Shown here piece after piece: positions 30,516-40,585 of a stretch of DNA of 43,455 nt (the first letter of the stretch is position 1; each line of letters begins with the position of its first letter). The stretch is taken from contig SWBL01000389.1 of the NCBI GenBank assembly GCA_024195585.1, forward strand, positions 1 to 43,455, given 5' to 3'. Position numbers and translations under genes: made by a program. Below the pieces are notes generated by a model. That model ran no database searches, was not told the origin of the DNA, and was given only the letters and a program-made list of their open reading frames with translations. The stretch comes from Aureobasidium sp. EXF-3400 (Eukaryota; Ascomycota; Dothideomycetes; Dothideales; Saccotheciaceae).

Positions 30516-33500
30516 ATGGAGAATCAGTACCCCTCCACCACCTACATGCCTCAGCCCGCCAATTTCGCGCCCTTCTCGAGCTATTCTCATCAGCAGCAGC
30601 AGCAGCAGCAGCACCCGCAGCATCCTCAACACCAGCAACAGCAGGCTCAGCAACAACAAGCTCAGCAGCAACAGGCCCAGCAACAGCAGCAGCAGGGTGC
30701 GCCGCAGCAAGAGTCGTCGCGCGACAACCACAGCCACAACCAGACGCTGCCTCCTCTGCACACCCAGGCCGCCAACTTTGGTCAGCTGCCCTCCTTGTAC
30801 AACGCCTCTGGTAGCCATCCTCAGACCCCCACTACCGTTCACACCCCTACCACTTCATCAATGGGAGCCAACGGTCTGCACGCCTTCTCGCAGCAGCAAC
30901 AGCAGCACCAGCAGCACCAATCGTCGCCGGCGACCACTGGTTCAATGCTGCCACCCTCGTCTACATATATTCCTTACTCGACATCGCAATCCACCCTGCC
31001 CCCTGCATCTACTGCTACAAGTGCTGCTCAGACGCCAGCTCAAGCCCGCCTACCCGACTTGCGCCCACTTCAGCCCCAGACTTCGTACAATGGTTTGTCG
31101 ACGCTGCCTAGCTTCGGCGCATCCGGACTCGTAGGCGCTCAGCCATACATGCAGAACCATGAAGCAGAGCCTACCCACGTCGTAGGATCGCAGGGAAGAC
31201 GTGGCATCCTGCCTAGTGCACCCGGCCGTGCAGCTGCTCCCACACCCGGTACCGCAGCTGCTGCCACAAGCAAGTCAATGATTCCAGCCAAGGACGCGGA
31301 TGGAAAGTTCCCCTGCCCACACTGCAACAAGACATATCTCCATGCCAAACATTTGAAGAGACATCTACTGCGCCGTGAGTTGTTGCGCATTCCATTGGTC
31401 GAGAGGCAGAAGACTGACAATACACAGACACTGGAGACCGACCATACATGTGCCACCTGTGCAAGGACACATTCTCGCGCAGCGACATTCTCAAGCGCCA
31501 TTTCCAGAAGTGCTCGATTCGTCGTGGCAACCCTACAGGCGCAAACCATCTCGCTCACCAGCGCAGGAACACCAATGGTTCTAACCGCATGTCTATTAGT
31601 AGCACCGAACCAGTGGCTCTTGCGGGTCTCGCCGAAGCTGCAGGTGTCCCTTATGCTAACGGAACCGCCTTGAATGGTGTCACCAACAGCCCCACTGTTA
31701 ATGGGGAAGGTTCTTCATACGCCTCGAGCGTAGCCTCCCTCTCCAATCGCTCGTCTCGTGCTAACAGCTTGATCCATCCGGGAATGACCAGTGATGGCAG
31801 AGGCAGCCTCACAGGTATGTATAGATGTAGGAAACTCAATCGTGACCCATACTCAATCGCTTCTGCAGGTTATCCCAATGGCGTTCCCTACAGCGGCATG
31901 CGTCCCCACTCGGCCTCGAACCCCATGCCGCCCAGCTATAGCTTCCAAATGGCCAATGGGGGTCAGTTTTATCCTTCAAACGTCAAAGCCGAAGAGCAGG
32001 CACCGAACGGCTACACTCACCAGCCCGCTCCTATCAGCGAAAACCGCCAACCCAACGGCGTTCCCGATTGGTCCATGTTCGCACCCCAGCACGCTCACGA
32101 TGGCTTCATGACACAGTCTCATCCAAGCCAGCCGCAGATGCCTGTCAAGGCCGAGGGTAGCATGGAAGGTCACAGTTATAACTCGTCGAACGAGCACAGC
32201 AACGAGCAGCAGTTCTTTGGTGGACTCTACTCACATCCGTCGGGCTTCGGCGAAGATTCAGGTGCGCACCACCTGTCTGGTTTTCCAAACTGGAACATGG
32301 ATCTCGTGCAAAGCGATCCACTGCAGGCCAAGGCCAATGCATTGCTGACGTACGTACTTTCGAACAGAACATCCTCAAGCGATGACGCTTGCGACGAGAT
32401 GAGAAAATGCTTGACTGTCGAAAACATCAAGCACTTCATCGAGAAATTCACCAGCTTCCAGGGTCATTGGCCGATCATCCACATGCCCACCTTCGAAATC
32501 CTCAAAGCCAACGATGGCCTCGTATTGACCATCATCTGTATCGGCGCCGTCTACTCCGAAAAGCGAGACCTGTATCAAGTTCGAAGAATGATGGAACTTG
32601 TCAAAGACGCTGTCAAGAACGCTTCAAGAGTCCACAACGTCATCAGAGGCGTCATCCAAGAAGGCAACCAACCTCTAGGCTCACTCGAATCCGATATTGA
32701 AGAACTGCAAGCTTTGTACATGCTCAAGGTATTGTTCTGCTGGCATGGCACCCCGAGCCAGCGTGCAGACGCTAGGAAGAACTTCGACAGTGTTGTCGAG
32801 ATCGCTCGCCGAATGGTCATCTCCCCTGCAGTACCTGGGCAAGCTACTTACAGCGTCCTCCACCAACCCGGTCCGATATCTCAAGACGCTCTTCTAACAT
32901 GGACTTGGTCTTCCTGGATCGCACAGGAGAAACGTAGTAGAGTCGCATTTACTCTATTCCTACTTGACGCCGCTCTTGTTATGTACTTCAACAATGAGCC
33001 CAAGTTCGATCCATTGGAATTCCGTCTGCCGTTACCTTGTGACGATGCTGCTTGGGAAGCCAAGACCGAGCAAGAGTGTCGCGATGCGCTCGGTCTGAAC
33101 GGCCCTTCCAAGCTAGTTCACAACGTTTGCGGCAGTCAGCGACCTCGCCAGCCCGACATGAGAAGTGCTATGCGAGGTCTGATGGAGCCCAACTACACCT
33201 TCGCGTCACGATCCACCAACATCTACTCCAAGTTCATCCTCATCCATGCGCTTATTGTCCAGATCTGCAAGTTCCAGCGATCAAGCTTCTTGCAGAATAT
33301 CACGGGCCAGTTTGGCCATGGTGCCACAGCGAGCGGTCCTGGAACTCCACTTGGACAGAACGATTGGATTGCTTCGGATGGCAATAGCAATATTGGCACT
33401 CCTGGTGACACGCCGCAGGCCCACAACGCCCAGATCCAGCCCGTCCTCAAGTCCATTCAGCTCGCCATGAGCAAGTGGAAGTCAATCTGGGATATGGACA

Positions 33501-33847
33501 TAGCTCTTCAATATCCACAGAACGGTATCGGTTATCGCCGCTTTGGTTTCTCGCGGGACGGGATTCATTTCTTCTACCTTGGCCAATCGTTGTTGCGCTC
33601 AACAAAGGCCTCAGAATGGACGGCACCGCCGGATCTTCGCTTCTTGCAGATTATGGGTCTACTGAAGAAGATCAAAGGCTTTGTCGCCAACGAAAATACT
33701 CAAGGCGGCCTAGACACTGGTTCCGTCGGCGATATTGATGACACTTATGGAGTCGGAGACCTTACACTCGATATGAAACTGCTATTCAAGCCCATGGGAG
33801 AGGCGGACAGCCCCATAGCAGGTGTTCGAACAGATACGATACGATGA
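30516..33847 (+). CDS. C2H2 zinc-finger transcription factor with fungal-specific regulatory domain
   Basis: Exons 30516-31374, 31428-31814 and 31869-33847 give 1074 aa. Donors are GTGAGT and GTATGT; acceptors ACAG and TGCAG. The N-terminus is poly-Q-rich (about residues 28-70). Two zinc fingers follow. The first is CPHCNKTYLHAKHLKRHLLR-H (about 267-287), whose last His codon is split by intron 1. The second is CHLCKDTFSRSDILKRHFQKC, a C2HC-type finger because its fourth ligand is Cys. A Ser/Asn/Pro-rich linker leads to a fungal-specific transcription factor domain (PF04082-like; about 610-900, with GHWPIIHMPTFEI, RPLYxx-like helices and SRVAFTLFLLDAALVMYFNN). It acts in the nucleus as a sequence-specific regulator; the targets are unknown. 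Intron 2 is 54 nt with no in-frame stop, so retention would insert 18 residues. The combination of C2H2 fingers with PF04082 is common in Pezizomycotina, but I do not assign a gene name. Confidence 0.9.
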
Positions 33848-35325
33848 GCCCAACGACACCTCCTCAGTACAAGCATACTTTCACTGGATTTGTGAAGGTC
33901 AATGATCCTGGAACCTATTTATTTTCTCGATGAAATCTGCATGATTTAACAACAGTCAGGCATTTTTTCACCTCGATCCAACAACACGATCGATGATTTT
34001 TTTATTTCATGAACAAAAGTTCGGGAGTAGGACGGCAGCCTGTCCTGCATCCCAGTTCACGCATTCCTTACGCTTTTATTTCTTTCTGGAGTTGGTGCAT
34101 AGAAGTACAATGGAGTTCTGACAAAAACAAAAATAAAACTAGATAGATGGATGGGGGGAAAGAGACGACAGTCCTGCGCTGCTGCTAGTGTGGCTGACAT
34201 GAAGGTTCATGAGTCTCTCTGTTCTTGCTCTTTCTTCTTTTTCTCTTTTGTCCACATTGCTTGGTTTGGCTTGCTATCTCAACGCATTTTCAAGGAGTCG
34301 AGGCTATCTCTCATTGCAAGCAAAAAACACGAACGGTACGATGGATGCCTGAACAAAAACTGAGGCAAAGCTCTTTCTTCAAAAAGGCTCGAGTCGAACT
34401 CTGCTAGGAACATTTATGTCTCTTGAAGAGGCTTTGATCTCGCTTTTTACACATGTAGATTTTTCAAAAGAAATGGTCTCGCGACCTTAAGCTCTTTGCA
34501 AATAACAAAACTTGTATCAACACATGAAATATGACAGTGTATTGAACCATCTTTGTTTGTAGTTTCACATGTTTCATATACCAAGCATTAACTGCTGATA
34601 GCATGATATCAGCCTTTTGGTGCGCTAAGTGAGTCTCGTTCAATCCCCACAGCAAGGAGCATCAATGTAAACCATGGAAATGCATGAATCTTTCTTGATC
34701 AGAGATGTGGCCAAAGAGAGCTGAAAAGAGGACGAATTGCACTTCCGACTCGATGCAAAGATCCACGCGAGCACTAGAAAGATGTCTGGTGTCAAAGATG
34801 TGTCCAGTGAGAGGCACCAGGGTGGCAGCACTCAGTGGAGCTCACCCCGTCATGCAACAGTATCGTGTATTCCTACAGCTACATAATATATGATTGACCC
34901 AAGGGTAGAGAGAAGAACAGGGAGACAAATGCCCCCTTTTGCTTATCGGAGAGCCCTGAGTTGATGTTTCTGTCTTTCCCATGTCACACGACCTGTCACG
35001 CGACAGTGACTTAGATACATAGTTCCTTCAGCGCACAGAGGAGCATTCATTGAGAGTATCGATTTTTTTGGGCTCTCTAAAAACTTATCTTGTTCTTTGA
35101 AAATAACTGTGCAATTCTATAGCTCTCCGATATGAGTGCAAGTATTCGTGGGAGAAAGAGGTACTGTGTAGACAAGTGAAACTCATTGATTCATACCAGA
35201 AGAAAAGAAACATACTCGGGGTATCTCAATTATCGTAAACCTCATTTGTACAGCAAGCAAAAAGCCTCTCCTTCCTGTATTCCTTAGCTCACCGCTATTC
35301 CCACCATGTCGCCATAAAACAATAC
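33848..35325. other. Convergent spacer, no gene seen
   Basis: The transcription-factor gene (+) and RAD4 (-) converge here, so both 3' UTRs lie in this 1.5 kb. The region is AT-rich with many short T- and A-runs and no open frame of more than about 70 codons. Nothing else is supported. Confidence 0.5.
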
Positions 35326-38300
35326 TCATCCCTTTCCTCTGGTGCGTCTGGTAGTCTGCCTAGGCTTCACAACTTCCTCCTCGCTTTCCTCATCCTCTTC
35401 CATTTCTTCACCACCGCCGTCGTCCTCGGTATGTGAGAAGTAGGGACTCTTAATCTCTTTCTTGATACCGTTCTTCTTGCGTGGTGATATGACGACGCGG
35501 GGTGATGAGTTGCGTCTTTTGATGGGCTTCGAGGGTGCAGAATCCTCGGATGCGTCGGTGAGATCGGAGAGGGAGGATGAGTGGGCTTCTTCGGCATCTT
35601 CATCTTCAACATCATCTTCTTCTTCTTCAGACTCAGGAACGACAGCTTTACTTTTTCTAGCATGACGTTTCGGCGGAGGCTTAGGAGCAGCCTTTGCCTT
35701 TGCTTTAGGTGCTGCTTTCGGTTTCGCTTTCGATTTAGCGGTAGCGGTAGCAGTGCGAGGGTTATGATGTTGAGGTATGAGTTCTTCGATATCCATCTCT
35801 TCCTCGCTCTCTTCTTCCTCTTTCACAGACTCAGCATCTGATGATCGGGCTTGACGGTGAGCGGCGGCTGCCAAAGACATGGGTGCAAAGTGTGAGCTAG
35901 TGACTGGCTTCTTTTCTTCTTCTGCATCGTTGTCGTCGTCGAGTAAGAAGCCACCGCCCATCTCGATGTCGGCATCTTCTGCTTTAGTTTCATCCTCGTC
36001 TCCAACTTCAGGCATGAAACCACCGCCGCCAAGACTGAGATCTGTGTCTTCTTCTTCTTCTTTAGTCTCCTTGGACTTGTCGTCTTCTTCATCTTCGGAG
36101 ACCAAGAAGCCGCCACCCATAGTCATCTCATCTCTAGGTGTCTTCTTTTTCTTCTGCTTGTCACGGTTGACGAATGGATTGACCTCATCGATCTCATTTG
36201 GTCGACCAGCATAGTCTGATCTGATACGTTCGACGATACGTAAGCCCATAAGGAATTTACGCCACAGATGCAGGTTAGTAGCCTGCCTCTTGACATCTTC
36301 TTTGCGTTTGCGCTCGGCTTCCTCGACTTCCCAAGCATCGATAACAGCATCCTCGTTCTCGGCAGCCACGACCACACCAGTGATGATGGGGACTGCGCGC
36401 TGCTTGCCAAACTCAAAGCCTGTGCACGCTTCTGCATAGTCAATGTTGAGCTTTCTGCAGATCCTGGCAGTGCTGCGAAGCGGAATGTGGACAGCACCTT
36501 TGGGCACCATCGACGGCACATATACGTCAATATTGTTGTATGCATTTTTGGGAATGACGCCGTTCTCGATTGGCGGTGGGATAATCCATTCGGTTTGATC
36601 AATGCCGTAGAGACCTTGCTTGAGCTTCTCACCAGTCTCGCGTTCAGCTTCTTCCATCTCACGCTTGCGCATGAGAGTGACAGCTCGCACAGGGACCATC
36701 TTGAGCGGTTGCTCGCCAAGCTTGATTTGTCGACCTTCCTTGTGCCATGACTCAACAGTTTTGCAGTTCACCACATCGGCTCGCCTGTATACAGGTTCTG
36801 ACTTTTCTTTGTCGCCCTTGCCAGAGGTGAATGTCCTGACTTGTTTCGCGTTAGGAAGGATAGCTTCTTCACGGCGAAGATGGCGTTCAAGCACGAACTC
36901 GGCACTTTGTTTGTACCATTGCAATGACTCGGTCGCAACCTTTGCCTTCTCAGTCGCCGGCTTGAAAGGTTTGAGATCTGTAGATTCTTCGATATCGTCT
37001 GCTGCAGTACGCTTGTTGTGTGGGCGAACAAACGGTGACATGATACGCCTGAAGAAATCGTAGTCTTCGGTCTTGATGACCTTGCCACGCTTGTTGAGAA
37101 CTGGTATCTTCTCGACAGGCATACGGAATCCTTTAGTACGCCCAGGCAGTTGGTGCTTTTTCAAGTAGCGCACAGTGACATCTTTGCAAGTTGTGTCTGG
37201 GTTGTGGGCCACAACATAGCAGATGACCTGTTTAGCTTGATCGGCACGTTTGCCTCGAGGTTCGAAGGTAGATAATAATTCTTGGTTGCTAGCAACAGTG
37301 GACAGGACGATAGAATCAACTGGAATGTAAGTGTTTGACACTGGGGATAGTACCTCAGTCCAGTAATGAGGATATGCCAGGTCGCGGTCGTACTTCTTGC
37401 TGTTCTTTGGTGGAGGTGCAGGTGTGATGTCAATCACTGAAGCATCATCATTGTCGTCAGCGTCTGATGGTATACTTGAGAGGTCACTAGACTCGTCTTC
37501 GACAACAGCGCTTTGAGGTTTTCGAGTTGATTTCCGAGCAGGCTTCTCAGCTTTGAGTGGCTTTTTTGCTTTTGATTTGGGCTTTGGAGATTCGGCAACA
37601 TCACTCTCGTCATCAGAGATGTCGACAGGGTTGGTGGATGTAGTTTGCGGTTGCTTCTTGATCTCACCATCCTCGACTTTTGTCCAGCCGAAGCCAGTGG
37701 GCTGTAGACTAGCCACCATTCTAGACTCAATACCGATCGCTCTGATCAGAGCGGTGAATAGTTGAGCACCAACATCTCGCGAGCCTCGACATTCTTTTGC
37801 GCATTTGCGAAACTCTTGGATATTCTCGATGCGTTCACCGTGGCGTTCGAAATTGGACTTGTTCTTTGCCCATGCCTTGATCTCATAGGTGATGAGTCTT
37901 TGAGGCAGATAGCCTTGCTTGCGTATACCAGGAGCGGTGACGTTGAAGCGCTTCCTCCAGTAGGCAGTCAAGACTTTGAGCAGTCTAAGCAGAGGGTCTC
38001 CACTACTGAGGTTGGGGACGCCAGGCTCGAGTCTATCAGCGTCTTGGCCCCAATCTCTGGCTTTGCTGTTTCCCTTGGTCTTTCCCTTTTGCTTCTTCTT
38101 AGGTGGTGGCTGCTTCATGCCCATGTTGATCTTCCAACGATCGATCTCATCTTTGACGCCTTGACTCAGACTGTCAAGCAAGATCTTGTGTAGTTCGGCA
38201 TCGTTGAGCCATGAGTTACGGACGGCGTTGTGGAAGAGTAGAGTCTGGACATGGATACAATGTGCTCGATTGCGAGCCTGGCGTTCTCTCTTGGAAGGGC

Positions 38301-38781
38301 CCTTCTTGGCCTTTGCTTGTTGCTCAGCAGCGGCGATGGCTTGGACACTTCCGTCTTCGTTGATGGAGATGTTGATGTCTTGGATGGCACTGTCGTCGTC
38401 GACCTTGTCTTCCTGGGCAGGAATCGCATCTTCCCAGTCCATGTCATCACCGTCATCCTGCTCTTTAGGTGCTTCTTTCATGGGCACATCTTCGAACTCG
38501 TGGTCGTCGTCTTCGGAAGAAGAAGAGGCATCGTCGTCGTCATTGTCATCGCTGTCGCCTTTGCCAACGCTTGCAAAGAAGTTCTTGGCCTCTTCAGCCG
38601 TCGCTTTGGTATTTAGGGTATCGATTGCATCAAAGACGCTGCTCTTGGGCTTGGTGGGTTTGGTGAGTTTGGTGGGTTTCTTGTCGACGGGGGCCTTGTT
38701 GCCACGGGCAGTCTCTCTTCGTTTGGCAGGAGGAGCTTCTGGCGAGGGCGTGCGCCTTTTGCGCGGAACGAAAGGAGGCAT
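35326..38781 (-). CDS. RAD4: DNA repair protein Rad4 (XPC homologue)
   Basis: This is the damage sensor of global-genome nucleotide excision repair; it binds distorted DNA with Rad23 and recruits TFIIH. The single exon encodes 1151 aa, longer than yeast Rad4 (754 aa) because of long disordered ends. The transglutaminase-like domain covers about residues 160-500 (FTALIRAIGIESRMVASLQP; KKYDRDLAYPHYWTEVLSPV). BHD1 is about 620-690 (RRADVVNCKTVESWHKEGR), BHD2 about 690-725, and BHD3 about 725-790 (LYGIDQTEWIIPPPIENGVI, NIDVYVPSMVPKGAVHI). The N-terminal 150 residues are basic, then acidic. The C-terminal 270 residues are Glu/Asp/Lys-rich and carry three GGGF motifs. The start is ATG 38781. The gene is divergent from TAD1 with 216 bp between the start codons. 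Confidence 0.95.
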   Translation of the reverse strand: MPPFVPRKRRTPSPEAPPAKRRETARGNKAPVDKKPTKLTKPTKPKSSVFDAIDTLNTKATAEEAKNFFASVGKGDSDDNDDDDASSSSEDDDHEFEDVPMKEAPKEQDDGDDMDWEDAIPAQEDKVDDDSAIQDINISINEDGSVQAIAAAEQQAKAKKGPSKRERQARNRAHCIHVQTLLFHNAVRNSWLNDAELHKILLDSLSQGVKDEIDRWKINMGMKQPPPKKKQKGKTKGNSKARDWGQDADRLEPGVPNLSSGDPLLRLLKVLTAYWRKRFNVTAPGIRKQGYLPQRLITYEIKAWAKNKSNFERHGERIENIQEFRKCAKECRGSRDVGAQLFTALIRAIGIESRMVASLQPTGFGWTKVEDGEIKKQPQTTSTNPVDISDDESDVAESPKPKSKAKKPLKAEKPARKSTRKPQSAVVEDESSDLSSIPSDADDNDDASVIDITPAPPPKNSKKYDRDLAYPHYWTEVLSPVSNTYIPVDSIVLSTVASNQELLSTFEPRGKRADQAKQVICYVVAHNPDTTCKDVTVRYLKKHQLPGRTKGFRMPVEKIPVLNKRGKVIKTEDYDFFRRIMSPFVRPHNKRTAADDIEESTDLKPFKPATEKAKVATESLQWYKQSAEFVLERHLRREEAILPNAKQVRTFTSGKGDKEKSEPVYRRADVVNCKTVESWHKEGRQIKLGEQPLKMVPVRAVTLMRKREMEEAERETGEKLKQGLYGIDQTEWIIPPPIENGVIPKNAYNNIDVYVPSMVPKGAVHIPLRSTARICRKLNIDYAEACTGFEFGKQRAVPIITGVVVAAENEDAVIDAWEVEEAERKRKEDVKRQATNLHLWRKFLMGLRIVERIRSDYAGRPNEIDEVNPFVNRDKQKKKKTPRDEMTMGGGFLVSEDEEDDKSKETKEEEEDTDLSLGGGGFMPEVGDEDETKAEDADIEMGGGFLLDDDNDAEEEKKPVTSSHFAPMSLAAAAHRQARSSDAESVKEEEESEEEMDIEELIPQHHNPRTATATAKSKAKPKAAPKAKAKAAPKPPPKRHARKSKAVVPESEEEEDDVEDEDAEEAHSSSLSDLTDASEDSAPSKPIKRRNSSPRVVISPRKKNGIKKEIKSPYFSHTEDDGGGEEMEEDEESEEEVVKPRQTTRRTRGKG

Positions 38782-38997
38782 CTATCTCATCAGTCGCATG
38801 CAAGAGAAACAGTGCTGAGACTTTTGAGATGCAAAGAGCATGTGCAGAGACAGATCAATAATGTTTCCACTTTGGTGCTGGTACCTGCAGCTCGATGACA
38901 TCAGTCGACACGTTCGCAACACGACAGACGCGACCACAAAATTGATTTGGAAGAAAAAGAAAACAATTATTACATCTACTTTGACGACATTACTGAC
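38782..38997. promoter_or_regulatory. Shared divergent promoter of RAD4 and TAD1
   Basis: Only 216 bp separate the two divergent start codons, so both promoters and leaders must lie here. No canonical TATA box is seen. A TGACATCA element occurs near 38898-38905. Confidence 0.55.
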
Positions 38998-40212
38998 ATG
39001 GCTGGGAACGAGTTTGCTCATGCAGACGCCATAGCAGATTGTGTTCTCGCTGCTTTCGACGCGCTGCCAGCACACCGGAAACCGCGACTTCCTTCTTCGG
39101 GCCTCAAGGCAGGCCGCAGAGAATGGGTTCCATTAGCAGGCATTGTCCTTGAGAACAGCCAGGGTGCTTTGACATGCGCCGCCCTGGCCACTGGCATGAA
39201 ATGCTTGCCTCGTGATAAGATACAAAGTCTGAATGGCAACGTTGTACACGACAGCCATGCTGAAATTCTGGCATTGCGCGCCTTTAACCGCTTCCTTCTT
39301 GATCAGTCTGCCTTGCTGTATGCTGATCCTTCTGCTGACAATCTCCTTCGACCATCTTCTACACAAAAACCTTTCACCATTGACCCCCAAATTACTATAC
39401 ACATGTACTGTAGTGAGGCTCCTTGTGGTGACGCCAGCATGGAACTTACAATGGCTCAACAGGACGACCAATCTCCCTGGACATCTACTTCAGACGTCGA
39501 ATCTGATGAGCTATTTGGAAGAGGCTACTTCGGCACTCTGGGTGTAGTACGTCGGAAGCCTGCTCGCCCAGATGCCCCTCCTACCTTGTCAAAGTCATGC
39601 TCTGACAAGCTCGCTCTCAAGCAGTACACGTCTGTACTTTCTGCAGTCAGCTCCTTGCTGATACATCCAGAGAATGCATACATTCATACTCTGGTCATGC
39701 CTCAGAGTCAAATGGTCTCTGAAGCTTGTGCTAGGGCTTTCGGTCGCCATGGACGTCTATCAGCATTAGAGAATGCATCGTCTGGCCCTTTCGCCTTTCG
39801 TCCGTTCGCTGTTCGTCCAACCACACGCGAGTTCTCCTTCAGTCGTCGTATCGTGGATCCATCTACCACTTCAATCGTACCATCGAATATCTCTTCTCTA
39901 ACGTATGGTCCCAAACAAGAGACTCTTATCAATGGCACGCTTCAAGGGCGAAAGCAAGGCGATCCGAGAGGAGCTTCTGCCGTCTCTAGACGTTCAATGT
40001 GGGCCCTGGCTATTAAAGTAGCCACTTCACTGGCACAACCTGCTCTTGTCGCTGCTCTCAGTGCGAAATCCTACGCGGATATCAAGGCTAGTCAGATGCT
40101 CTCTGACCGAGAAGCTGCTAAGCAAACCGCCAAAGACCTGTCTCTACAAGGCTGGAAGAGAAACACTGGTGACGATGAGTGGTCGTTATCGGTCCCCAAG
40201 TCTCCTGTATGA
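38998..40212 (+). CDS. TAD1: tRNA-specific adenosine deaminase 1 (Tad1/ADAT1)
   Basis: This enzyme converts adenosine to inosine at position 37 of eukaryotic tRNA-Ala. The single exon encodes 404 aa, near the yeast length (400 aa). The ADAR/ADAT1 adenosine-deaminase domain spans nearly the whole protein. The zinc and proton-shuttle motif H-A-E is at residues 87-89 (NVVHDSHAEILALRAFNRF). The first cysteine ligand is in MYCSEAPCGDASMEL and the second in KSCSDKLALKQY. The C-terminal half has the family features YGPKQETLINGTLQGRKQGD and SRRSMWALAI. The upstream frame is open but has no ATG; ATG 38998 gives MAGNEFAHADAIADCVL, which matches how this family starts. The catalytic residues are intact, so activity is expected. 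Confidence 0.93.
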   Translation: MAGNEFAHADAIADCVLAAFDALPAHRKPRLPSSGLKAGRREWVPLAGIVLENSQGALTCAALATGMKCLPRDKIQSLNGNVVHDSHAEILALRAFNRFLLDQSALLYADPSADNLLRPSSTQKPFTIDPQITIHMYCSEAPCGDASMELTMAQQDDQSPWTSTSDVESDELFGRGYFGTLGVVRRKPARPDAPPTLSKSCSDKLALKQYTSVLSAVSSLLIHPENAYIHTLVMPQSQMVSEACARAFGRHGRLSALENASSGPFAFRPFAVRPTTREFSFSRRIVDPSTTSIVPSNISSLTYGPKQETLINGTLQGRKQGDPRGASAVSRRSMWALAIKVATSLAQPALVAALSAKSYADIKASQMLSDREAAKQTAKDLSLQGWKRNTGDDEWSLSVPKSPV

Positions 40213-40585
40213 CCAAACGGAACGATACGTTCTTCTCTCGAATGGTACTGCATGTCTTGGGAAGCTCGTGTGCACTCTGCAACATGGGACGCGGTCATGA
40301 AATCGATCGTGGCACACAGGCTTACCCATGACAAAGCACCGGCTGGTGTACGGCCATAAACATCCACGTTGTATATGACCCTTTGTCGTGGCCAGGTAGA
40401 CTCTGCGACAATATGGTCCTTGTACAACAATCAACGAAAATACACTACGGCTTAAGGTTGCTTTATCGAAGATCGTGTCACGACTCTGCGTCAAACTCAA
40501 TTTGAACAAATTGGCACAAATTCAACACAGAATCTAGTCGAGCTCAAGACTAGGGAAGCCATAAGACTTGCGACCCACACCATCC
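40213..40585. other. Convergent spacer between TAD1 and the SSADH gene
   Basis: This 373-bp spacer holds the 3' ends of two converging genes. No open frame of interest or repeat was seen. Confidence 0.4.

Noticed and set aside
21600..33847. O-methyltransferase plus transcription factor as parts of a secondary-metabolite cluster
   Set aside because: No backbone enzyme, oxidase set or transporter lies nearby, and the two genes are separated by 8 kb including MYG1, a decayed island and an empty spacer.
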